Source of the DNA: Bacteroidales bacterium
GTDB taxonomy: Bacteria; Bacteroidota; Bacteroidia; Bacteroidales; WRGA01
Assembly (NCBI GenBank): GCA_031279795.1
Contig: JAITHZ010000159.1
Coordinates: 1-26,646 of the forward strand
DNA length: 26,646 bases
Reading direction: 5' to 3'
In this document: in pieces, positions 1 through 6,627 of the stretch
Position numbering within the stretch: the stretch's first letter is position 1
How the letters are laid out: each line of letters begins with the position of its first letter
Position numbers and translations under genes: made by a program
The notes under the pieces: generated by a model
Seen by the model: only the letters and a program-made list of their open reading frames with translations
The model's database searches: none
Told to the model about the DNA's origin: nothing

Positions 1-2548
1 CTTTGTCAAATCCATCCAGCTTGTGGGCGTACGTAATCTGGTTCGGTTCGATGTAATCGAGAGCGACAAATTCGATGTTGATGAAATTCTGCGTATGTTT
101 CAGGTTGATAACCGGCACGTCGTCGAGGTTCTCCTGCAAAGGCGAATCCCCGCCAATCGGAACGTTTTTGTTGGCAAGCTGTAACTTTGTCAATGCGATA
201 TAGGGTGCAAACGTATTGGTGTTTACCTTGTCGGGGTCGATAGAAATAATACCTTTGCTGTAGCCGAAACAAACTTGTCCGGAATATAATGCACAGCGGG
301 CGTTTTCCGAAAAAATTTGCTTTTCTATCAGTCGGCTGACTTTGCTGTATGTTTCAAATCGGTTGTTGTCGGGATCGAATTTTGTCAGGTTGCTTTCCGT
401 AGCAATCCACAATTTGCCTTTACTGTCTTCGACGATGGTCAGCACAACATCTGAAGGTAAGCCTTCGTTGACGCCGTAGGCGACAAACCTGACCGGAAAT
501 CCGTCTTTCCCTGTTTCGACAATCCGGCTTACCCCGCCGCCAAAAGTGGCTATATACGTGTCGCCGGCAGCGGTAGTGCATATATCATATACGTCGTTGT
601 AGGACAAACTGTTTTTGTCGTTTGGCGTTTTGATATACAGGCGATAGTTGATTGCATCTGCCGATTTGAAATCGGGCGAAAACATGATCAGTCCCAACGT
701 TGTTCCTACACAGAGGTTGCCGAATTTATCCGACGAAATTGTCCGCACCTGCGCGCCATGTTGCACCGGATAATTCTTCAGGTTATTCTTGTGGTTTATA
801 AACCGGCTTTCCTCCTCTTTTTCGAGCAAATTCAATCCTCCTCCGTAAGTGCCTATCCATATCCGGCTGTTTTTATCCTGAAAGATACTGTATACGTTAT
901 TGTTGCTCAAGCTGTACAAATTATCCGGATTGTTTTTAAACTGTTTTATCACGAAGCGCTTCGGGTCGCGGGTGGGCGTCAGTTTATACACACCTTCGCC
1001 CTTTGTTCCGATCCAGATATTGCCTGAGCGGTCTTCCATGATGCAGTAGCAGATACCTTTCAACGGAATGCCTTCGCCAATCTGTCCGGTGTTGCACACA
1101 TATCCCAGTTTATTCTGCGTGGAGTCGCAAACGTATAGCTTTTCTCCTTTTGTGGATACCCACAGTCGGCGACTGCTGTCTTCCAGCATGGCGCGAATGT
1201 CGTTGTTTATCGTCGAATTGACGTCCTTGTCTATTATTATTGAGTTGAAGACATTATCATTAAAAACGATTTTCTCAAGACCGTGAGAACGGGTGCTTAA
1301 CCACAAATTGCCCTGCCTGTCGGAAAAAGCAACCTGAACAACGTTGGAAAACCTGTATGCGGGCGAGGAAAGTTCGTTGTAAAAAGGTACAAGTTCATCC
1401 CTGAGCGGGTCGTAGAAAGCAAAACCACCTCCGCGAGGATGTATCCAGAGCCGGTTTTCCCTGTCTTCGATTATGTAGAAGTGAGGCGGAAACACATCCA
1501 GAATTTTACTTTCAATTTTCATCTCAAAATGCTTAATTGTCTGCGTATCCGGCATGAAGCGGGAAACACCGAAACAGTTCAGTTCCAGCCACACGTTTTC
1601 CGAACGGTCGACATAACAGGAAATAACTTCGTCGGAACACATTCCGCGCAACTTGCTTTTGGTGTATTTGTCGAAAGTTTTCATCGACCGGTGATAGATA
1701 AAAAAACCGTCGTAGCGGGTAGTAATTAATATCCGGCTGTTGTCGATAACCTTAATGTCTTGTATCTGCGAATCTGTTTGCGTTTCCAAAAGCGTGAACT
1801 GTTCGTCTTTTTTATCATAAATCCAGATGCGCCCTTTATCGGAGCCAAACCATATCTGGTTTTTCACTTCCATGGCTGTGAAGAAATTCTGCTGCGAATG
1901 ACTTGCCGCATCATCTTTCCCCGAAAAAAAACTGCTTAAACGTCCTTCTTTCGAGAAAAGATATAAACCGTTGTTTGTTAATATCCACGAATTAAGATCT
2001 CTGTCTTCGTATACTCTGTATACTTTGCCCGCTGGCATATTGTTGTTGCGGTTGAAAACGGTGACGTTGCTAAATGTGGAATCGGGGACGCACACGCAAC
2101 CCATATTCTCAGACAGCAACCAGACCTTGCCCGACTTGGCTGCAAAAATGTCTGACCCGACAAAAGAGAAGTTTGTATATTCGGGCAACGACCTCAAACC
2201 GACAAACTTTTCGGTATGCGGATCGAAGCGAAGCGGTTCGCGATCGTAAGGCAGCGTCCAGATATAACCGTATTTATCGGCGCGAATCAGATCAATGCGG
2301 TTGCTTCGCGTAATCCAGTCCTTTCCCTGCTGTATCCGGTAGGTATAAAAGTTCTGTCCGTCGAATTTGCACAAACCGCTCCATGTAGAAAACCACATAA
2401 AGTCTTTATTGTCTTGCGCCATATCCATAATCGAATTTTGGGGCAAACCATCCTTCACCCCATAATGCTCGAAAAAACAGGTAGGCTGCCCACTCGCAAG
2501 AATTGCTGCCAACTGCGTAAAAAAGAAGAAAATGTATTTTTTGTCCAT
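1..2548 (-). CDS. Hybrid two-component system sensor, propeller (N-terminal) part, partial
   Basis: Open for 849 codons from the ATG at 2548 to the left edge with no in-frame stop; the 3' part lies outside the window. The protein starts with a hydrophobic signal segment (KKYIFFFFTQLAAILASG), then a long run of two-component-regulator propeller (Reg_prop) repeats. Examples are 'MEDRSGNIWIGTKGEGVY', 'FQDKNSRIWIGTYGGGLN' and 'VEDSKGKLWIATESNLTK'. The early motif 'GVKDGLPQNSI' is typical of the first blade. At the window edge a Y_Y_Y domain begins ('YIEPNQITYAHKLDGFD'). In known family members this periplasmic sensor is followed by a transmembrane helix, histidine kinase, receiver and AraC-type DNA-binding domain, and it controls polysaccharide-utilization genes by binding oligosaccharides. 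Those later domains are not visible, so a sensor kinase without the fused regulator is possible. The ligand is unknown; the nearby hydrolase genes are candidate targets only. Confidence 0.9.
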   Translation of the reverse strand, partial: MDKKYIFFFFTQLAAILASGQPTCFFEHYGVKDGLPQNSIMDMAQDNKDFMWFSTWSGLCKFDGQNFYTYRIQQGKDWITRSNRIDLIRADKYGYIWTLPYDREPLRFDPHTEKFVGLRSLPEYTNFSFVGSDIFAAKSGKVWLLSENMGCVCVPDSTFSNVTVFNRNNNMPAGKVYRVYEDRDLNSWILTNNGLYLFSKEGRLSSFFSGKDDAASHSQQNFFTAMEVKNQIWFGSDKGRIWIYDKKDEQFTLLETQTDSQIQDIKVIDNSRILITTRYDGFFIYHRSMKTFDKYTKSKLRGMCSDEVISCYVDRSENVWLELNCFGVSRFMPDTQTIKHFEMKIESKILDVFPPHFYIIEDRENRLWIHPRGGGFAFYDPLRDELVPFYNELSSPAYRFSNVVQVAFSDRQGNLWLSTRSHGLEKIVFNDNVFNSIIIDKDVNSTINNDIRAMLEDSSRRLWVSTKGEKLYVCDSTQNKLGYVCNTGQIGEGIPLKGICYCIMEDRSGNIWIGTKGEGVYKLTPTRDPKRFVIKQFKNNPDNLYSLSNNNVYSIFQDKNSRIWIGTYGGGLNLLEKEEESRFINHKNNLKNYPVQHGAQVRTISSDKFGNLCVGTTLGLIMFSPDFKSADAINYRLYIKTPNDKNSLSYNDVYDICTTAAGDTYIATFGGGVSRIVETGKDGFPVRFVAYGVNEGLPSDVVLTIVEDSKGKLWIATESNLTKFDPDNNRFETYSKVSRLIEKQIFSENARCALYSGQVCFGYSKGIISIDPDKVNTNTFAPYIALTKLQLANKNVPIGGDSPLQENLDDVPVINLKHTQNFINIEFVALDYIEPNQITYAHKLDGFDK

Positions 2549-2573
2549 TTTTTCTAAAAAAACATTTGTTGGT

Positions 2574-2582
2574 GCAAAGATA
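2574..2582 (-). promoter_or_regulatory. Bacteroidetes -7 promoter element upstream of the hybrid sensor gene
   Basis: Minus strand reads TATCTTTGC, a full match to the Bacteroidetes -7 consensus TAnnTTTG followed by a pyrimidine. It lies 26 bases before the ATG at 2548, in the short gap after dnaA. No clear -33 TTTG is seen; upstream is an A/T-rich run. It suggests the sensor gene has its own promoter rather than relying on read-through from dnaA. Confidence 0.5.
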
Positions 2583-2604
2583 AAACTTTTTTTAAAAATA
2601 AACG

Positions 2605-3990
2605 TTAGACTTGCAGCTTTTCTTCAATTCTGTTGACATTGTTCCGGAATGACAGGTCAATATCCATCAAGTCTCTTACGGTTTTGAGGGCATGTAAGAC
2701 TGTAGCGTGGTCTTTTTTTCCAAGCAATTCGCCTATTTTTGAAGATGAAAAAGCGGTATATTTTCTCACCAAATACATGGCTATCTGCCGTGCCTGAACG
2801 ATTTCCCGTTTTCTTGATTTCGTAGAAAACAATTGTTGGTCTAATGAAAAATGATTGCATACGACTTCCCGAATCCATTCGACGGTAATTTCTTTTTTCT
2901 TAATTTTGACTGTATTACTGACCACCAGTTGAGCCAATTCTAAATCAATTTCGTGATCGTCAATTATAGAACGAGCTGCTAATGAAACGATTACCCCTTC
3001 CAAATCGCGGATGCTTTCCGTTACGTTTTCTGCAATGTAAGTGATAACCGCTTCAGGGAAATGTGCGCCTTCCTGCCGGATTTTGTTTTTTAGAATTTTT
3101 TTGCGCAGTTCCAAATCCGGTTTATTCAGTTCGGCAGTCAAGCCGCAGATGAAACGGTTCAGCAAGCGGTCTTCGAGTCCTTGAACAAGCACAGGCTGTG
3201 TGTCACACGATAAAACAAGTTGCTTGCGGGATTGATGTAAATAATTGAAAATGTGGAAGAATGTATTTTGAGTTCCTGTTTTTCCGGCAAGTTGTTGAAT
3301 ATCGTCAATGAGCAAAGCATCAATATGTTGATAAAAGTTGATGAAATCATTCACCGTATTGTTTCTGACCGCATCAGTATACTGAACCAGAAACAGATAG
3401 GCCGAAATGTACAAAACCCGTTTACCTGGATTCAATTCTTCGATTCGATTGCCAATAGCATGAAGCAAGTGAGTTTTCCCCACGCCAGGCTGTCCATACA
3501 GAAACAGAGGATTGAAGGGCGACGTACCCAGCGATTCGGCCACTGTGAGACCAGCAGTTCGTGCCAGACGGTTGCTTATGCCTTCAGAGAAATTATCAAA
3601 ATTATAATTCGGACGTAATTGGGAATCCACTTCTGTAAGAATTTGTGGCGATTTATTGGCATTGGATTTCGGTTTGTTTTTTTCATAACCTGCCGATTTT
3701 CCAATACTGTCCAAATCAACTGTCGTATGAGTCGTATTTTCTACAACTATCCGATACATTAATTTGGTGTTGGGGCCAATTACCCTGTGCAATGTTTTCT
3801 GAATCAAGTCTATGAATTTCTCTTCAAGATATTCATAAAAAAACTGGCTGGGCACTTGTACTACAAGGATGTCATTGGTAAAACTTAGAGGGACAATAGG
3901 CGAGAACCACGTAGTAAAAGTGGCTTCAGGTACATTATCCTTGATTACACTCAAGCAATCTTTCCATAGATTAATACAATCGTTTCTCAT
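2605..3990 (-). CDS. dnaA: Chromosomal replication initiator protein DnaA
   Basis: 461 residues from the ATG at 3990. The reading frame extends to an ATG at 4098, but homology starts at 'NLWKDCLSVIKDNV', the usual DnaA N-terminus, so the later start is preferred. Domain I is about 1-80, a variable linker about 85-125, and the AAA+ domain about 130-350. The latter has Walker A 'GQPGVGKT' (166-173), Walker B 'LLIDD' (226-230), sensor 1 'LVLSCD', arginine-finger region 'GLEDRLLNRF' (271-280) and sensor 2 'IRDLEG' (327-332). The C-terminal DNA-binding domain has 'ARQIAMYLVRKYT' and the DnaA signature 'KKDHATVLHA' (425-434). DnaA binds DnaA boxes and melts the replication origin. Two positions look unusual: KK instead of the common GG/GR before DHxTV, and SCD instead of the common TSD in sensor 1. 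The gene is monocistronic-looking, with its own candidate promoter. Confidence 0.96.
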   Translation of the reverse strand: MRNDCINLWKDCLSVIKDNVPEATFTTWFSPIVPLSFTNDILVVQVPSQFFYEYLEEKFIDLIQKTLHRVIGPNTKLMYRIVVENTTHTTVDLDSIGKSAGYEKNKPKSNANKSPQILTEVDSQLRPNYNFDNFSEGISNRLARTAGLTVAESLGTSPFNPLFLYGQPGVGKTHLLHAIGNRIEELNPGKRVLYISAYLFLVQYTDAVRNNTVNDFINFYQHIDALLIDDIQQLAGKTGTQNTFFHIFNYLHQSRKQLVLSCDTQPVLVQGLEDRLLNRFICGLTAELNKPDLELRKKILKNKIRQEGAHFPEAVITYIAENVTESIRDLEGVIVSLAARSIIDDHEIDLELAQLVVSNTVKIKKKEITVEWIREVVCNHFSLDQQLFSTKSRKREIVQARQIAMYLVRKYTAFSSSKIGELLGKKDHATVLHALKTVRDLMDIDLSFRNNVNRIEEKLQV

Positions 3991-4156
3991 TTTTGCGTTC
4001 AATTTAGTGGCCAATACTATCCGATTGATTATCAGCCAACAATAAAATATGTTAGTTGTTTTTGTTTTCGATTTCCCCAAAATATCTATCAATGTCAATA
4101 AAAATAATTGATACTTTGCGTGTTGTATATTTCCTGATCAATTTTGATTTTCGTCT

Positions 4157-4189
4157 GCAAAGTTGCGACGAAAATTTGAATAAAACAAT
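4157..4189 (-). promoter_or_regulatory. Candidate dnaA promoter
   Basis: On the minus strand CAACTTTGC (4165-4157) resembles the -7 element TAnnTTTG with one mismatch at the first base. It is preceded, after a 20-base spacer, by ATTG (4189-4186), which could serve as the -33 element. It would give a leader of about 160 bases before the ATG at 3990. The mismatch and long leader keep confidence low. Confidence 0.35.
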
Positions 4190-4284
4190 TCGCTTTTTTT
4201 GAGTGCGACATGTTAAAAATAATACCCAATTTGTAGTCAGTTACTTAAATATAAAGAGCTGAAAACAAGCAATTTGAAGTATTT

Positions 4285-4298
4285 TTTATCATGATAAA
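4285..4298. promoter_or_regulatory. 14-bp perfect palindrome
   Basis: TTTATCATGATAAA is self-complementary without a spacer. It lies about 295 bases upstream of the dnaA start and 420 upstream of the nfeD-like start. Its form fits a binding site for a dimeric protein rather than an RNA hairpin. AT-rich sequence makes chance palindromes fairly likely, so function is unproven. Confidence 0.3.
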
Positions 4299-4420
4299 CA
4301 TCTTAAAATCAACTCTATATATTCATATTGTAAAATCACTGTCAATTACTCAATTTCTCTGTCTTACCTTCTTATTTTAGGCGATATAGAATGAATTATC
4401 AGAAATAATTCAAAAAGGCA

Positions 4421-4443
4421 TTATTTAGAATTATTCTAAATAA
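4421..4443. promoter_or_regulatory. 23-bp palindrome, 11-bp arms around one base
   Basis: Arms TTATTTAGAAT and ATTCTAAATAA are exact reverse complements flanking a single T at 4432. A one-base centre cannot make a normal RNA loop, so a dimeric regulator site is the likelier reading. It lies between the divergent dnaA and nfeD-like genes and could affect either; no regulator is identified. Confidence 0.4.
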
Positions 4444-4606
4444 AAAGCCCAAAACAAGAAACAAAAATTACTTTTTTAAAATTTTATTTATAAAATAAAT
4501 TGTTTGCATTTTTGTATACTTAATTTTAATTAACTGGGTATTATGTGAATTATTACTAATTGCATAATTTTATTTTGAACCGTATCAATTCGCATCAAAA
4601 AATTGC

Positions 4607-4615
4607 TAACTTTGC
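4607..4615 (+). promoter_or_regulatory. Bacteroidetes -7 promoter element for the nfeD-like gene
   Basis: TAACTTTGC is an exact TAnnTTTG match. It is 102 bases before the ATG at 4718. No good -33 TTTG at the usual distance is visible. Confidence 0.5.
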
Positions 4616-4717
4616 TTCCATATTTTCATGATTAGTCAAAATTTTGCTGAATACTGATTAATCCATTGAATGTCAAGATATTTTTATATTGGACTTTATT
4701 TTATTAATTTTTTTATT

Positions 4718-5188
4718 ATGGATATTTTTATCATTCTACTTTTGATGGGTATTGCCATCGGACTGATTGTAATTGAGATATTCTTTTTACCCGGTACGAC
4801 GCTGGCCGGCATAGCTGGTGGTATTTTTGCCGTCGTTGGTATTTGGTATGCCTATTCGCAAGTGGGCAGTATGGGTGGACATATTACGCTGGCAGTGTCT
4901 GTCGTTGCATTCGGAGCTGCCTTCATCTGGTTTATTAAATCCAATGCATTGAACAAAATTGCACTGAATGAGGAAGTTGTTTCATCTGTCGAATCCCTCA
5001 ACAGGGAAAAAATCAAAGTAGGCGATGAAGGCCTCACCCTTTCGCGCCTGAATCCAATGGGAAAAGCTCGAATCAACGGCGAAACGGTAGAAGTGAAATC
5101 TACAGGCGATTTTATTGACCAAAACAAAACAGTGGTCGTGCTGAAGGTTTTTACAACAAATGCTTTGGTGGAATTAAAAAAAGACTGA
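4718..5188 (+). CDS. Short NfeD-like membrane protein
   Basis: 156 residues from the ATG at 4718 (MDIFIILLLMGIA). An upstream in-frame ATG at 4670 would add 16 residues in front of an already complete first membrane segment and is less likely. Hydrophobic segments lie at about 2-22, 25-45 and 52-70. They are followed by an OB-fold NfeD C-terminal domain with 'VGDEGLTLSRLNPMGKARI' and 'STGDFIDQNKTVVVLKV', close to the family pattern G-x-A-x-T-x-L-x-P-x-G. Short NfeD proteins are usually paired with an SPFH/flotillin partner (FloA) and are thought to act in membrane organisation. No such partner follows here: the next gene is a GH105 hydrolase 201 bases downstream with its own candidate promoter, so this copy appears to stand alone. 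Family assignment is solid; cellular role is inferred from the family only. Confidence 0.85.
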   Translation: MDIFIILLLMGIAIGLIVIEIFFLPGTTLAGIAGGIFAVVGIWYAYSQVGSMGGHITLAVSVVAFGAAFIWFIKSNALNKIALNEEVVSSVESLNREKIKVGDEGLTLSRLNPMGKARINGETVEVKSTGDFIDQNKTVVVLKVFTTNALVELKKD

Positions 5189-5236
5189 GTATCGCTTATT
5201 CTGTTACTTTTGTCACCCTATTTTGGGAAATCTGTC

Positions 5237-5269
5237 GTTGTCTTATGCAAAGATTAGCGGTATATTTGC
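5237..5269 (+). promoter_or_regulatory. Candidate promoter of the GH105 gene
   Basis: GTTG (5237-5240), a 20-base spacer and TATATTTGC (5261-5269) together match the Bacteroidetes -33/-7 architecture well. The predicted leader is about 120 bases. It contains a 12-bp palindrome TTCATGCATGAA (5340-5351), a possible operator 38 bases before the ATG. Confidence 0.55.
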
Positions 5270-5389
5270 ATGTAATTTCCTGTTGAAGTTTTACTTTTTA
5301 TCTTCTTACTTTATTGTAGCATGTTTTAAGTTAAACTTTTTCATGCATGAATGGAATAAATTATCAACGATAACATAACAATAAAAACA

Positions 5390-6565
5390 ATGAAAAATTA
5401 TCTATTTATTTTATTATTCGCCGGAATATGTTTTGGCTGTAATAAAACAGCCGCTAATGAGGTAAAAAACTATGTTCGCATGGCAGATTCGGAGATGAAA
5501 CGGAATCCTGAATCATGGATGCTCGACTTTTCGGAAAAGCCAAAGTGGAATTACTGTCACGGCCTGGTACTGCTGGCTATCCAGAAAACATTCGACAAAA
5601 CCGGCGACAGAAAGTATTACGACTATGTGAAGTCGTATGTCGATACGATGTTGATGAACAACGGGTTAGAAATCAGTACCTATCGTGTGGACAATTACAA
5701 TATCGACCATATCAATCCGGGACGGATTCTGTATCCGCTGCTCAAGGAAACAAATGATTCGGTATATAAAAATGCGCTGGAACTTTTGCGCAGCCAGATG
5801 TTGACGCACCCTCGTACCTCCGAAGGCGGTTTCTGGCACAAGCAGATTTATCCCTGTCAAATGTGGCTCGACGGCATTTACATGGCTTCGCCTTTTCTGA
5901 CCGAATACGGCAAAACATTCAACGAACCTGCCCTGTTCGACGAAGTGGCGCATCAAATCACCCTGATAGCTCAAAAAACATACAGCCCGAAAACCGGATT
6001 GTATTATCATGGCTGGGACGAAAAACGCGAGCAAAGTTGGGCTGATCCCGAAACCGGTCTTTCGCCCAACTTCTGGTCAAGAAGCATCGGCTGGTATTGT
6101 ATGGCGCTGGTGGATGTGCTGGAATTTCTGCCGGAAACTCATCCGAAACGTCCGGAAATCATCAAGATTCTTCAAAATCTGGCTGCGGCGCTGGATAAAT
6201 ACCGCGATCCCAAAACTGGCATGTGGTATCAGGTGACCGACAAAATCGACGCTGACGGGAACTATCTCGAATCAACCGGATCTATCATGTTCATTTACGC
6301 ATGGATAAAAGGATCGCAAAATGGCTGGTTAGACCGTTCATTCCTCGAAAAGGGAAAAGCAGCCTACGAACAGTTCGTTAAACAGTTTGTCGTAAATGAC
6401 CCCGATGGAACTGTTTCTATTCTCAAATGCTGCTCGGTAGCCGGATTGGGAGGCAAGGGCAACCGCAACGGCAGTTTTGAATATTACATCTCCGAACCTG
6501 TGCGCGACAACGACCCAAAGGCTACCGGCCCCTTCATCATGACAAGCTTGCTGCTGAATAATTAA
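5390..6565 (+). CDS. GH105 family lipoprotein, probable unsaturated rhamnogalacturonyl hydrolase
   Basis: 391 residues. The N-terminus MKNYLFILLFAGICFGCN is a lipoprotein signal with lipobox Cys17, so the enzyme is probably anchored in a membrane facing the periplasm or cell surface. The rest is an (alpha/alpha)6-barrel of the GH88/GH105 type: 'WNYCHGLVLLAIQKTF' (53-68), 'MWLDGIYMASPFLTEYGK' (158-175) and 'WSRSIGWYCMALVDVLEFLP' (229-248). Asp161 in 'WLDGIYM' lines up with the catalytic Asp of YteR-type enzymes. These enzymes hydrate the unsaturated uronic acid left at the non-reducing end by polysaccharide lyases, releasing it from rhamnogalacturonan or other glycan fragments. Length is normal for the family. 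It is convergent with the 1204-residue FIVAR gene, and its stop codon lies inside the 28-bp inverted repeat. Substrate is not certain, as GH105 also includes enzymes acting on other uronides. Confidence 0.88.
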   Translation: MKNYLFILLFAGICFGCNKTAANEVKNYVRMADSEMKRNPESWMLDFSEKPKWNYCHGLVLLAIQKTFDKTGDRKYYDYVKSYVDTMLMNNGLEISTYRVDNYNIDHINPGRILYPLLKETNDSVYKNALELLRSQMLTHPRTSEGGFWHKQIYPCQMWLDGIYMASPFLTEYGKTFNEPALFDEVAHQITLIAQKTYSPKTGLYYHGWDEKREQSWADPETGLSPNFWSRSIGWYCMALVDVLEFLPETHPKRPEIIKILQNLAAALDKYRDPKTGMWYQVTDKIDADGNYLESTGSIMFIYAWIKGSQNGWLDRSFLEKGKAAYEQFVKQFVVNDPDGTVSILKCCSVAGLGGKGNRNGSFEYYISEPVRDNDPKATGPFIMTSLLLNN

Positions 6566-6622
6566 GAATTAGGAATTAGGAATTCTCAACTCTTAATTCC
6601 TAATTCCTAATTCTTAATTATT
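6557..6622. terminator. Bidirectional terminator-like hairpin of 28-bp perfect inverted heptamer repeat
   Basis: Arms 6557-6584 and 6595-6622 are exact reverse complements with a 10-base loop (CTCAACTCTT). The arms are built from AATTAGG/AATTAAG heptamers. The left arm contains the GH105 stop (TAA, 6563-6565). The right end stops 5 bases before the convergent gene's stop (6628-6630), which itself lies in another AATTAGG copy. It is placed and shaped to end transcripts from both sides, although its stem is almost entirely A/T and lacks a classical GC stem plus U-run. Confidence 0.6.
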
Positions 6623-6627
6623 AATTC

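Larger units (their letters stand above)
3991..4717. other. AT-rich divergent intergenic region between dnaA and the nfeD-like gene
   Basis: This 727-base stretch holds no convincing coding region. It carries a candidate dnaA promoter, two palindromes (4285-4298 and 4421-4443) and a clear -7 element for the plus-strand gene. I looked for DnaA boxes (TTATNCACA) on both strands and found only a one-mismatch candidate (TGTGAATTA, 4544-4552), so an origin is not supported. No tRNA-like cloverleaf was seen. Confidence 0.6.

Noticed and set aside
6..272. Minus-strand frame of 88 codons at the left edge
   Set aside because: It is out of frame with the continuous 849-codon sensor gene covering the same bases.
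3991..4098. Longer DnaA start at 4098
   Set aside because: The extra 36 residues precede the conserved domain I start and have no family resemblance.
3991..4717. Replication origin next to dnaA
   Set aside because: AT-rich, but no cluster of DnaA boxes: only a single one-mismatch candidate was found.
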